A stretch of 64,000 bases of DNA, taken from positions 48,589,174 to 48,653,173 of the forward strand of contig NC_066315.1 of the NCBI RefSeq assembly GCF_022539315.1, in the 5' to 3' direction. Positions 1 to 13,871 of this stretch are shown one piece after another. A model generated the notes under the pieces. It did not search any database. It saw only the letters and a list, made by a program, of their open reading frames with translations, and had not been told where the DNA came from. Every line of letters begins with the position of its first letter. The first letter of the stretch is position 1. A program made the translations under genes and the position numbers. Origin of the DNA: Serinus canaria (taxonomy: Eukaryota; Chordata; Aves; Passeriformes; Fringillidae).

Positions 1-609
1 TATTTGCCTAGCCTTCTATGCTGCACAGGTGATTTTTCACTGCTCTCACAGATGAGCATTGGCTTTTATACACAGGTACCATATACACACAATAATCTGA
101 CTAGTTTCATTTTCTTCCCCTAGAAATCCAACAGAAAAGAAAATTAATAAAACTGCTGCATACCTTAAAATTAAAGTATCTAGCAGTAGGTTCAGTTCTT
201 TTAATTAAATCCATAGCTATCTCTAGTCTGAGAAGTTGTGGGCACACTACAGGCTGTCTTCTAAATAGCGAAGTAATATCTTCAGAAAATATTCATTACT
301 TAGGAAGGACCAAGCATAGGTCCATCAGCAACTCCTACAACTGCCCATGCAGACCAATATGTTAAAGGCTCAACAGCACCCAAAAAACTAGGTTGGATTC
401 AAGTTGAGAAGTGGGCCACAAAAGCCCTGATCCTCAGAAGCTCCTACATGCATAGAGACCTGAACCAACCTCAAGCCTGTGATTTCATTCTTACATCTAA
501 GGGATACTGCTTGCATCAGAGAAAAATGAAATGGATAAGCCCCCAATGAACAGCAATATTTATCTCTTCTTTCTACCCTTCTTCTCAATCTTGGTTCTCC
601 TAAAGTACC

Positions 610-688
610 TCCTGTACTAGCATGGAGGTACTAACATGGACATTTGGAAAACAAATGTCCATGTTAGTACCTCCATGCTAGTACAGGA
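610..688. repeat. Perfect inverted repeat: 36-bp arms, 7-nt loop
   Basis: The left arm is 610-645 and the right arm is 653-688. They are exact reverse complements, separated by the 7 bases ggaaaac. The arms begin 'tcctgtactagcatgg' and end 'ccatgctagtacagga'. The dyad stops abruptly on both sides (c opposite c at 609/689), and the arms have no internal mismatch or bulge. It would fold into a very stable hairpin as RNA or cruciform DNA. Perfect pairing with a tiny loop is unlike a typical animal microRNA precursor, which has bulges. It better fits a recent template-switch inverted duplication, although a hairpin RNA cannot be excluded. Confidence 0.95.
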
Positions 689-2873
689 CCATAAAAATAG
701 TTGGGTTTACCAATAGTAAACCCCACCTTCACCTATAAACAAGGAGTCTTGAAGCTGTGTGAGTCAGAGCTACTCACACAGTACACCTTCCAACACTAAT
801 TCAAGACTGTCAGCAACTGCAAAGGTAACACCTGTGAAGCCACATAAAGCTGTAACTGTTTTTAAAGGATTTCAGATAGCACTGTGCTTTTAAAGTTAAA
901 ATTGCCACTTTAACTAGAATTAACAAGTTAAATAGATTGCATCCTGTTTGATGAGGGAAATACTTTTTCAACTGTGTTTATCCAGAATCCTCCACATTTT
1001 GACAGGAGCTCCTCGGGCTACCATAATACATGAAGCAAATCCACCAAAATGAGACAAGAATGTGGTAAGGACGTTTAGGGAGGAAGCCCAATCTTGACTA
1101 AAAACATAAAACACCTATCATGATTCTGTTCATCAGAATATAGAATAAAGAATAACAATAAATATAAGGACACTTAAACATTCATAAACCTCCAAGGACA
1201 GCTGGACACCAAAATATCACAGACTCTTGCAGAAATTCAAGTTTCCTATCACAATAGGATAAAACCAAACAGAATTTCTGCACGTGAACTCCAATTATAG
1301 CAAGTTAAACAAAATCATTGTAAATACAATACCCAGCTGTCAGTTATAAATGATCCTGCTGCTCCACACAAACTCCTCTTGATTTAAATGGGACTCATAA
1401 GAGGAGGAGGATGGTGGAACACCTGAAGAACAACAGTAACGTTGACACTGAAAATGGATCTATCTTTTTGAACTAAACCAAAATAATCAGACTCATATGA
1501 CCAGTATCAGACCAGTCTTCCTGGTCCTGCAAGTTACATATGAAACCTTCATTGTCTGAAAGCTAAAACATTCAAATATTAGAATCAAATCAAGCAGATT
1601 AAAGGAAGGATGACACTGAAAGCAGACTAAAAGGAGATGACCACAGCTCAGGAGTCCCAGCACTAGTGAACAGAGCCAGACTTGCTGTGTTCCCATAGCA
1701 GCTTGCAGAGGTTACCTTCAGCAACCCCTGAGAGTTCACTTCTGCTCAGCTCAGGGCTTTAGAAACATTCCTGTAGGCTGCACCTATATGGTGCAGCCTT
1801 GGCACAGGAACTGTTAATTGTACAGCAGTAGAAAAGCCAAGGGCTTGCCAGATTGCAAAATGGCATGACACAAATCAACAGAATACAAATGCAATTTAGG
1901 TAACCCTTTAGTTGTCTGTAAGCCAAGGAAGTAATATTTCAACCTGTTTTTCTAAAACATTTATCCAAGATCATTTAAAAGAATGTACTGAGATGCAATG
2001 TGGCTGTAATGGAGCCCACTGTTTAGCCTTCTCACTTTGCTGCATAATGTAATTTATTTCTCCTTGTAATAGTTTTCATTAAATAAAGAAAAAGGCCTGG
2101 TTGCTATGCATTTTTCACAGGAATATCAGAGTGGCATTCATGAGCTGATTTTTATCACTAGTGGACACAGAAAAAAATGTTCATGCAAAAGGAAAAAAAT
2201 AAAGAAACATTAATGTTAAATTTCAAATGATATTTTATAAACACAGAAGTCAAGATTTTCAAAGTGATGGCTCCCACAGCATACATAATGTGTCATAAGA
2301 AATATTCCATATTTCTATATTCTATGTTTTATGCAATTTAGCCTAGCTATTACGGTTGTGGGAACCATAAGCAGCCATCCTGACAATTTCATTCTCAACT
2401 GCAACGTTGCACTAAGGGAGTTTTGGTACTTAATTTCCCTGTTTGTTTCAAAAATGAGGGAGGAAAAGATACAAGGAATAGCACAAGAAAAAGGAGGAAG
2501 AACATTTTAATTTCTTTGTGTTCTAATTATTTAACTCCGTGGTGAATTTGGTACTTAAAAAGAGCTGAGAGCATGGCGTATTAGGAAAACCAGTGCTTAC
2601 ACTAATCCACTTTTAACACACCCTGCAGGCAAATCTGTTAACCCTGGAATGCGACACCAACACCCTTAGATTCCCCTTTTTCCATCCCCTTTTAGAAATG
2701 AAGCCAGCCAAGATAAAGCCTGTGTCTCCTGGACAACTGAAGGACCTTGTATTTCCCATGAACAGCCTCCAGATCTTCTCTAGTTCGGAAATTCTTCCGT
2801 CTACAACTGTATGATCCCCCCAAAAAAACACCAAGCGACGATGGGGTCTGAAGATGGAAAAGTCCTGTGCATG

Positions 2874-2939
2874 GCCAGGAGCTGGGCTCAATGATCCTTG
2901 TGCGTCCCTTCTAACCCAGCTTATTCTGTGATTCTGTGA
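2874..2939 (+). mobile_element. CR1-type LINE, 3'-end fragment
   Basis: The stretch contains 'ggctcaatgatccttg', then 'cgtcccttctaaccc', and finishes with 'attctgtgattctgtgaa'. This is the typical 3' end of avian CR1 retrotransposons, whose tail is made of short ATTCTRTGR-like units. Only the last 65 or so bases are recognisable. The 5' part is truncated, as is usual for CR1, or has diverged beyond recognition. No reverse-transcriptase coding sequence remains. Confidence 0.8.
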
Positions 2940-5900
2940 AATTCAATACAAAGGGAAGCAATGCTCCCTCTTTATCCCCAGGAGAGAGATAAGAGCTCTC
3001 TGGCCTAACCCACCTTCCTAAAACATACAAAACTACATTATCTTGTAATTCTTACAACATTTGCTGTTGTGTGTTATTTTTTCAGTTTGTATGTTTATTA
3101 CTTCCCCATTCCCATTTCATCTTCTCAATATAGACAAAGCCTGAGACACTACACCACAATTAAACCAGAAGGACTAGACCAATACTTTAAATATTACTAC
3201 AACCCTGAATACTAATCATTGTAACTTCTAGCTTTGGAGATCGTTCTCATAAAAAAAAAAGCAAGCAAATCCCACAAACCCACCTCTGCCCACACACTTC
3301 TTGTTTAAAGAGCTTTGTATTTACGTATTTAATTTTATCTCCTAACCCTGAGTTTCCCACCCATTTAGAGACGGAGCAGTTATTAAAAAGCAAAGAATTC
3401 TTGCCACTGGACAAGTCTTTTTTTGCCTGTTTTCTCCTGCAAAAATATCCAGACACGCTATTGCTCCTGAAAATTCAAAGTTCAAAGCCACAAGAGGATA
3501 AATAAAACTCCAATTTTCTTTTAGAAGTGTAATTGAAGAACAAGGAATAGAGAGAGAGTTTACTGCTCTTTCATATTTTTTCCTTAATCTGTTTTTTTTC
3601 AATCCTTGTCTGAACCATTACCACCTTAAAGTCAGACAAATTTTAGTCTGCTTCTAGATATAGAGGAATAAAAAGTCTGAGACTGTTTACATTTGTATAT
3701 GACTGTAGCCAAAGACAGGTGCAATTCTGCCAACTGTAATTGCTCACATATTACCTTATGCACAATGTTGATTTTTTTTTTAATTCAACCAGATGTTAGA
3801 ATTTCAAAGATTAATGGTCTTCTAAATGGTATTATCTGAAAGAACTGCCCAAATTTCAACTGCTAGGTTCAACAGAGGGTCTCGTTTCTTGGAAATCTTT
3901 GTTCTGGGAAACATTTAGACCTCACAAAATCAAAATACCAAGGCACTGTCAGAATTGAAAAATACTGAGAAAAACAAGCAGCCTCCAGCATTCATATTGG
4001 TGGCTTGACAACTCAGAATGGAACAATGGGGCAGGACTTGAGTGCCAGCTGAATGAAACCTGCACCATCTCCCTGAAACATACTTCCTTTGACTAATAAA
4101 ACTTCCACTTATAGAAAAGCAACATGACCCAAAATATTTCTACCTAACCAAAAATATTCACAGAATCAAACTTCACTGCAAGAGGCTTTTGACCAATTCT
4201 AAAATATCAAAGGAAGAATAGCTACAGCAGAAGAAAGTCAGTAATGGATCTTTTCAACAATGGCTTTAACACCAACAGTGAATGAGAAGCCCAACACTTG
4301 TAATATTTTGTCTGCTGTGTGGAAATCTGCTCTACACTCCTACAAGTTGTGGAGAGCAGAAGGTCACAAAGAAAATTTCCATGTGTTTTCAGGACTGGCC
4401 TGATTCTCAGCTATCTCATCTACCCAAAAATCTTTCATCTCTCATGTTCTGGCTATAATCAGAGCAAGACAAGAATATTACTGATTTGAAGGCTCTGGCA
4501 TACACATATTTTCATACTTAGGACAGCCTAAGAAATTACGTATGTTGACATTCCAGTACACTGAAGATGCGTGAACAGGACACATCAGTTTGATATTCAT
4601 ACAGCTGCCTAAAAACACTCATGATAGGGACAACTAAGAGTACTGACAAGAATACTGGGAAGTATTAAAAACACAAACCAGGAAAGAAAACACAAAGTAA
4701 AACAGGCATTTGAAAGGTATTCTTATCCTGTAACTTTCTGAAAAACCAATGAACTACATTTAGGTTTATCAATATCATAACAATGGTATGAATATCCTTA
4801 TAACTGTATGTGGGAATTCTTTCTCACACACTGTTAGGAAGAATATCACTTACCTTCTTGAAACAATAAAACCCTGAAGATACAAAGGCATGTCTCACAT
4901 TCTGTTTGGCTGCATGAATGTGGATCTCTGCCTCTATTACTCCATTTGCCTCCCACCTATGCCTGTTCAATGCAAAGGACTCTTTTTTCAGTGTGTGGGA
5001 CTAAGAAGGGAAGAGCTGCATCTTTGTGTAAACTCTAAGCACAACTGCAAAATATAACTCTTATGGGTATTTCATAAGGGAGACTAGAATAAGTATTTTA
5101 AAACAATTTGTAACACTTGTTCTCCTCCTCAAGAGGCTTTTCAGCATAAAAAAGCTTTTGAAGCATGAAGTCAAAGAGCAGGGATAACGAAGACAGTCAG
5201 TTCCCCTATTTTTGGCGAGTACCACCACTAGCATCCAAACAACTAATAGGCTAATCCCTGGCAAATGACAATGCATTGGCTATCCAAGCATCGTTCACAG
5301 AGCACTGCAAAATAACTTTCATGCCATTGGTAAAAAACAAGCTTCTAGAAGACCTCCTCTAGAGGATATTCTTTCCCTCCCATTCATTATCAACATGCCT
5401 CACGATTATCCTCTGAGCTGTAAAAAATATATCCGAAGTGTTTAACTTCTGGATAGTCACTTCTTTTAGGGATTGCCAAGGTTTCAAATGCAATAGGAGA
5501 AACTTGCTTCAATTTCAGTGGAAGTAATTTCCTCAGTATGCGAACATTTAGTATCTTGCAACAACTGATTCAAATATCAGACTGCACTGACTCCTTGCCA
5601 CAGCAGAATTAACAGTATTCCAGCTGAAGCTTTGATTGGAAAAGCTACTGAAGCACCCCCCCCACTCCACAGTGCTGTGTGGCCGCAGGTTGTAATTCCA
5701 CCCATGTATTAAACACATTGTTTTAGGGGCCTCGAGATCAGCTTACCTCCTTCTGTTCTGAAAATGCTCTGCCTTTTTCTACTGAAATCAAAGCTCTTCT
5801 CATTTCAATACAAACACTGAAGATTTTGCATGAGTGACCTGATAAAACTAACCAAAGTACTTAAACAACTTTTTTGAATTCTCTCAGAGTAAAAATGTAT

Positions 5901-8848
5901 GCATAATTTTCCATGGCATCTACTTCTTCAGCTTTTATAATCCCTTATGAAAAAGGCTTGTTGACTTCATATAGTAAATAGTTGTATCAGTCCAAGCACG
6001 TGAACCAGTACAAGAACAAATTTCACATACTTTGTTGGAATCTCTGGCAATTCACAATAGGGAGGGAAAAAAAATTACATAGTAATACAGACCTTGAGGT
6101 CTGAAGGGATAATTTAAGTACATTAAATTTATTTCTGTTTCAAGAGACACAACATAAAACTTCTTTCAATGGTCTTTAGTTCTTCTGCCAAGCACTTCTC
6201 TGAGCATGTTCCAAACTCAAAATTACCTCCCAGGAGAGTATCTCAGGTTGGAGCTTTCTTTCATTGTTTCTGGGTTTGCTCCTATGTTATAGATTATAGG
6301 TTCCAGATGTGAACTGGGAATGGTAAAAAAACCTTACAACCACCACATTTTTGTTTTCTTGGTCCTTTAGAAGTTTCTATAGAAACTGAAGAGAGTTAAT
6401 TAGTTTTTCCTCTATACACTGTCTCCTGAGGAAGCCTGATCACAAAGATGTACCATAAAACTTATGGATCTCTTTCTCTCTCAAAATGTGGACACTTGTA
6501 ACTGTACCAGCTTCGTGAAATCACTAAATGTTTACAAAAGAACTGATGGGGCCCTTCTTTTTAAATGAAAAATGGTATTTCAACACTCACTTTTTTGGGG
6601 GGTTGTTTTTTTCAATAAACACCAATATTACATGTGTGCAACTGGTGCATACACAAATTTTTTAAGAAACAGAAATCCTATTAGTTTACTTGGTTAAATT
6701 TAACCTAAACAGCAGAATGGCTGTTTAAATTATTTATGGCTTCCTTTTCTCTTCACTATTTTACTACTTGTGACCACAGAGAATGCAAAAATTTAATTGC
6801 AGGAAAGTACAGCTAAGCTTGCTTGTGTATATATACTCATTTATCTATACAAGAAACCTGAGTATGAGTAAAACAAGGTAAAACAACTTTTATTTTTTCT
6901 TAGACTGCAGTTGCATCTATTTTCACATGGTTTTATGGAAGCTAAGGTCAGCTGAGTATCATCCTACTGGGGCAGATGGGTAGTGACATCCTCTAGGCAC
7001 TGACAAACACTTGTAATTCAACACTTAAACTTTCACAGCTGTTTTAACAAATCAGACTGATTTTTTTTTTTTGCAGTGTGAAGTCCCAAAGAAACACTTG
7101 TGCTGACTGCTAGTGACACACATGGAAGTGTGTTTATGCTTCTGACACACTACTCTATGGATAAATTTACTGAATGCACATTAAGTTTCAATTCCTCAGA
7201 CAATGGATATATGTTCTTGTCAGACAATGAGAAATCCAACACAACAGTCTGTAGCTCAATCTATACTTTACCATAGTAGGGAAAGAATTGTATTTCAGCT
7301 CTTCTGGCTCATGTAAAAGGTTTTATCACTAATTCTTCCCTCTCAAAAAACAAAATAATGGTAAATACATTAATGTTTTACTGCTGCCACTGGCTTATTT
7401 TATTAAAAAATCTTTGCAATTCATGCTTCTAGTCAGTCTGTTTTTTCAAAATTCAAAATGCACTACACATTTTCCACAACATAAGGAACTACTAAAGATG
7501 TGAACAAAGAAATCTGTATAACCAGAAAGCTGCTCTTGTGCAGACAGGGAAGCCAAAAACAGGTATAGGGATGTTCCCTGGTTCACAAAGGTATGAGAAA
7601 TGGGTAATCTCATGATATCAGAATTATCAGAAAATTCAAAGAGACTCAGGAACAGATAAACAGGGCATTACTGAAAACAAGGAAGAGAAAGACCGGCTGG
7701 AGCTAGCTGCAGCTAGAAGAAAGCAAAAAGTTTCCAGTAGTAAAAGAAAATTTGGAGATCAGAGAAGCACAATGCTCCAGGGGAACTGGAAAACAAAAAG
7801 GACAATTGCTGTTTTAAATTAAACTCTTCTTTTATGCTGAGCACAAAATTGGAAAAAAAAAAAAACCTAACACACTTGTCCCAGCCATTCATCCATGGCT
7901 GGTATCTCCTTGGATAGGCAGGAAAATGGGATGCAAACTCTGGCACAAAGGAAATACCTGTTGTACAGGTACTCCTCAAAATGAACCTAGACCAGCACTG
8001 AGAAAAACTGTAAAAAAGACTGCAACTTACAGCATGGAGCAATTATAGAAAAACCAGTTATAGCAGTTAGAGAAATGCTTTAGTAAGGAGAAAGTAAAGT
8101 TAAATTTCTATCTAAAAGCAACTGATTTAAGCAAAAGCTACATATACATGTACATGAATACCTGGTCGTTTCAGTCACAAACTTCAGTGATGTTTAGACA
8201 ACACCCAAGAGTGAAACTGTCATGCCACAGTGGAAGCCGGTGGAAGGCTGAAAAGCAAAAGCCAGGACCTCTCACACATACAGAGCCCAGCAAACCAGAC
8301 AACACCTGGTTTTCAATCACTTCTGTATTCCAGCCTCGGGAAAAACCTGGTCTTGTGAAAAATAATAGCTTCTAATGCAAAGAATTAGTCTCAAAACAAA
8401 AGTTACAAAGTCTACAGATTCCGAAGGCAATTAAATCCTTATACATGCATACACAATCATTACAATATCCATTTTCATGATATTCTGAAAAAGCTGTTGC
8501 GAAAAATATTTACAATCCAAAAATAAAACAGATAAATAAAGACTCCAATTTAAATACTGATTATTTTAGAATCACAGCTGTATCAGAAGAGCTAGGGGTT
8601 TATAAAGATTGAAAGGAACTTAGGATAGAGTATTATAAATAATTATTCCTTAATAAAAGGGGATGACCTAATATACTTTCTACACAAAATAAAAAAAAAA
8701 AGGCACTAGAGGGGGATTCACATGCCTAGAACAAAACAGGTCATACCTACTTCATAACATTTTCAAAACCTTCCCCCTCAAAATGTTTTGCCTATTGAAC
8801 TTTCACTTGCAAAATAAAAAGCTGCCTACATAAGTGACAGATGTCTTA

Positions 8849-8878
8849 AATACTTAAATCTGCAATACTTAAATCTGG
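8849..8878. repeat. 15-bp tandem duplication
   Basis: Two adjacent 15-base units, 8849-8863 and 8864-8878, both read aatacttaaatctg and differ only in the last base (c versus g). A partial third copy of the core ('cttaaa') lies just upstream. It is a short local duplication with no evident function. Confidence 0.85.
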
Positions 8879-11800
8879 TGGTTTTGGATGTGTTCTAATT
8901 ACTCATACTTATCATCATTGTTCAAACAATGGTGGGTATTGTTTTTTTCTGTTTTTTTATTTTAAATCTATCCTGGCTAGAGCTAACCCTAAAAAAATGC
9001 TAAATATAAACACGTTTCTAGACTTAAAATATGAAATCAACCAGCTGAAAGAAACCTCTTAATTTTTTCAAGTTCTGTCTCTTAAATTTTCACATAGATG
9101 AGACTTTATTTTTCAAATTATCTTTATTTGTACCTGTTTAAATTCTTCAACATTATCACCTGCTGAAACAGAAACATGCTATCAAATCATTTGTCTGGAA
9201 AACAGCCAGTAAGTAAAGTCTGTAATATCCAACAGTGACAGCAGAGAGTAACTGCAGCCAAAGCAAAGTGGGAGTCTTCAAATTTGCTGCAGATTGTGGA
9301 GCTGCACACAAATAACTGTGACTGAGCTAACTTGTGAAGGTATCATGACTTGACTGTATACGCCAATATAAGCCCAACAGAGGCACAGTGAATATTCCTA
9401 CGGTGCCTCTTTATGATAAAAGACTCTAAAATGCCATCATCTCTAATTAATGGGGGAAAAAAACAAGATTCAAAGGAAAATAGGCACAAAAAGTGAGTAT
9501 TTCCTTCCAGGTGAGGACACTGAGGAATACAGAAGCTAAATAAGCAATAAAGTTGGTCAAAATAAAGAGCTAGATGGGCAACCAGCGCTCCCTTTCCCAG
9601 ACACATGGCCATTATTCTCCAGTTCCTTGCATTCTCCAGTGCCCCCTTTGTAACAGACAATTCTGTGGCAGGCAGTGAATGCTTGTGCAGGAAAATGAGC
9701 CACCAACAAAACTGAAGGATGTTTTAAAAAATTATTTTGCCTATATACATAAAGATGCAGGGCACATAATAAGAAACCTTGAGCATCAGCATTTTAAAGA
9801 GTAATAACAACTAAGAAAAACTTTCTATGCTTCTTTCATATTGACCTCCTGAAGCATATTAGAATTATCCGCAGATGAAATTGTTTCAGAAACTACTACT
9901 ACAAGATAGTAGGTAGGAAAGTGAAAGAACAATGAAAGACAAATGCTTTTATTTATGCAAAACTCTGTCTATAGGATCCATTTTGTTTTAAAACTAACTA
10001 GACTGAGACAGCACTTACAAGCCATTTATAATAATGGCTCAGACTCACTACCTCCTTAAGAGAAATGAACTAGGAAATAGCAGCATGCAAGCCTGCATAA
10101 TAAAACTGGCCATAAAGACGGGGAAAACCAGGTAACTACATCACCATGTAAATAGTAAATTGATGGCATTTTAGTTATTTACAACAAATGCACCATTAAA
10201 AGTGGACTGCTATTTTTCACATTTCTTTTACCAGCCTGATTAGCAGTGGCTACACACCTGAAGCCATCTCTTCATGTCTCACTTACAAGGAGGAGCATTT
10301 CTCTGGAGTCCCTTGAGGCTTGAGGACCTCAGCCACAGCCCCACTGTGTTATGGGCTATCAATGGGGATGTTACAGGGCACAAATGCAAGCTGAACACAG
10401 CAATCAGGAAGGGCAAGCAGTTCAATTTCCCTCCAAGCCGGCTTCCATTACCCAACTTAGAATTCACTCCAAGTGCTTTCCAAAGCCTTGCTGGGACTAT
10501 TAATTTATAACTTGGGTTTTACCTTCACTGACTACCACATATACAGCTGCCAGCATACCGTACAGACATATTTTGGGTCACCACAGTTAAAGGTGGGACA
10601 GCTTAGTTGTCATTGAGCAGTGCAAATGGTGACAAAAATGTATCTTTTGTTTAAAAGCAGTTCCTTTTGTACTGTTTTCTTCCTCTAGTCACTTCCCAAA
10701 TTCATCTCTTACAAAGTTTCACAGTGATGAGAAACAGCCAGCTGCCTATTCTCCTTCCAGAAGGACATTCATGCTTTCTAAAGCTGAACGTGAGGAAGGG
10801 AAATTCAGTGCTGGATTGCTGGACTAAGTTTGGAAGAAAACAAAGCAAAAACAAAAACAAGCTCAAAAAAACCCAACCAACTAAAAAAATCCACAAACAA
10901 AATCCCAAAACACCAAACCCTTGAACAGTGGGAATTTTCATTATTCTCATATCTTTCTCCAACTTACTGTCTCATGGCAGACCACTCTCCTCTTGGAAAA
11001 CCTTCATGCTTCTCATTCACAATCCCCCCCATTTATCTGCTTTTACTACTGGAAAATGTATTTTTGGAGAAAGCTGCTGGGTTTTATGACGACATTAGTA
11101 TGCTGTTGAACTTGTCAACTTATATTACCTGTAGCACTTGAATTTGTAGCTATTCCCACTATTAGGCCTCTTTTAAAGACAAAGATTATTAAAAGCCTTC
11201 ACTGAAAAAGAATAACCTTAAATTATCCAAATAACCTCAGAAAAGCATTTGGAAGTACTGAAAATCGGTTCCTTCCTGAAATAAAACCCAACAAAACACC
11301 ACCAAACATGTCATAGTATTTCACTGACACTACCACAAAATACTTCAAAAGGCAGCAGCCCTGTTTTTCCACTTGGAACTCAGTGAACACATCCTCTCTT
11401 GGCAGACTAGTGAGCCAGTTTATAAAAGGGTCTCCTTCTGCTTCTTGAAAAACAGGCATTTTATGACCATCACACCAATCACCAACAGCACATGCAGGGC
11501 TGAGAGGAACAGGCCTCCAGCGGCACATGACCACTCCCAGCCCATTTCCACATGCACAAACTTCACAGCCAGGCACCAGCAGCAGCCCTGTGTCATCCTC
11601 CTCATCTTAAGCTTGAGAATTTACTTGTTGGTTTTTCCCATTTCTTGCTTTTACAGGAAAAAAAAAAATGTTAATCATAAAGTTCAGCTTCACTGACACT
11701 AGTGAGCACAAGAGCGGGGTCAAGACTGCATGTTGCACCTACCGTCATTCTACTGGCTAAAGAACATAAACTTTAAATACAATTAACATTACTTTTATAG

Positions 11801-13854
11801 CAACTTCCTGTACTATATATCAGAATTTCGCCCGTTTCAATGTCTGAATTTAGCAGAAAGATGAAAACAAGTAATATTCCTCTCTGTCTTCCAAATGCAA
11901 TCCTGTTGTTTCCTATCCACTGCACTGGAAGGGCAGTTGAGCAGCAGACTGATAATGCAGTCGTTTGGGGAAAATTCCAACTTATTTTGCTCAGTAATAC
12001 AAATGCTAGATCTTGAACTTTTGAGCCCACAAAACACGTAGATACACATTTTGGAAGAATCTTCCCCCATACCAGCTTGCTGCTACAGAAACAGGATCCT
12101 GCTGCATATTTGACAGAGTTGCAACAATAGGGTTATATGGGCTAATATTTTCATGCATTTTTTTACAAGGATTAATATTTGAAATCAAGTCAATAAAAAC
12201 AAGAGTCAGTCAAATTATACCTAGGCTATGTGAAAAAAAGAAGTCCCTCTCACTGCATTCCAAATCTGTGTTACTATAGACATTTGCACGCATACATTTA
12301 AAAAATCACAAATCATCTCCTTGGCAAATAATTGAATTCAAGAATTAAATTAACACCAAGGACATTGAGAAAAGCATAAGCACCATTATTTGCGGAATAA
12401 ACAGCTTATTAACATGACATCCCTCTTAAAAATGGAAGGACTCCATACAACACAATTCTGTGTTTGAAAAGTAAGAGATTTCTTCAATACATGCTACTTG
12501 AGAGATAACTCAGTTGACTGTCCACCAGTCTGGAGATTAACCCACTAAAAAAACCAAAAAATCAGTTCAAAACTTCTGTACATCATCTGGTCAGAGTGCT
12601 GCCATCATTTCTTTATTTGGTTTCATTTCAGAATGTTACTTGCATAATAAACTGACAAAGTACTGTGAGCAAATAGTGAACTAGGCACTAATGGCAATCA
12701 GATTACTGAAAAACAAGTAACTGAATTAAATCCATAATTGGCAGCTGAATACAGGCAATTCTCCTGCTATATCTCAGCAGCAAGAAAAAAGAAACAAAAT
12801 ATGAGAAAATAAATTTCAGCTTTCAGATGATGGCAGCAAACCATGTTCCTTCAAACACATGAGTGAGAAATTTCAGCCAACAGTTCCTTTATTTCTGTCT
12901 TTAGAAGGAGCTACTATATATGCATTTCATAAAAATATATATGGATCATGTGTTTAGTATAGGTCCTCAAATGTGGGCAGCTAGTTGCCTCAGTTGGTAA
13001 CAATCTCTACAATCAATCAGTTTCCTCCAGTTTTGACCAGGATCCATGGCCATGACATCATGATAATCAGAGGTACAAGAAGAATATATACCCTTTGGTG
13101 AAGTTTCCAAGCTCATTCAACAATTCTACAGACATGAAATACAAATAATTCTCCATATGTAAGAACTCTGGTAATTTTCTCCTTCTTTCATTTTACAACC
13201 CACAGGAACAGAGTAAACTGCATCCAACATACTGTTCTAGGTGCTATGGTGCTCACAACATAGAGAGAAGTCCATCTGAAAGGTCGGAGAGCCAACACAT
13301 AAGTCTTTGACAACAAAAACACTTAAAGGTATTTACTCTGGGTCATTCCCACCACACTTTATTTTCTAGGTAACAGAGAAAAATTTATTGAAAATACTGC
13401 TAATCCCAGAAAACCAAAATAATCTAAATAAATAGATAGAGAGTACAGGACACAACATTTTCCAGGAGCATGAAACACACACAATTCTATGGAGCTTACT
13501 GAATTTGGATGGAGGCCCAAAGGGACTCAAATATACCAACAGAGGCTCCATACATGAAGCTCAAAAGCACAGGGTCTATTGGCTTTTACCATAAAACTTT
13601 TTGTTTCACAAATGCACTCAGACCTGGTGGCACTCTTGCCTAAAGAGAGACCAGAACAAAATCCAGGAGATTTGGGAACTGGTATATTCTTAATAATGAT
13701 AGCATGTTTTATATAATATGCTTATTATAAACTAAATGTCTAAAAATCTACCAAGAAAGGCTGTTTTAAAAACTTCAGTACTATATGACTATTAAATCAA
13801 AGGTTTCAACTCTTTCAATCAGGGGCAAATACCTGACATAGAACAAGGCAAGCA

Positions 13855-13871
13855 AAAAAAAAAAAAAAAAA
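13855..13871 (+). repeat. Poly(A) tract
   Basis: An uninterrupted run of about 17 A, with no recognisable retroelement body upstream of it. It could be a homopolymer expansion or the tail of an unrecognised retroposed sequence. Confidence 0.8.

Noticed and set aside
610..688. Calling the long hairpin a microRNA gene
   Set aside because: The stem is perfectly paired with no bulges and has no recognisable mature miRNA sequence. Expression cannot be judged from sequence.
9343..9440. Exon-like segment after a strong acceptor ('cccattaattag') on the minus strand
   Set aside because: Its entry phase does not fit the proposed gene chain, and no acceptable donor follows.
10830..11141. Overlapping plus-strand ORFs over an A-rich region
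   Set aside because: Lysine/asparagine/proline-rich translation of low-complexity CAAAA-type sequence.
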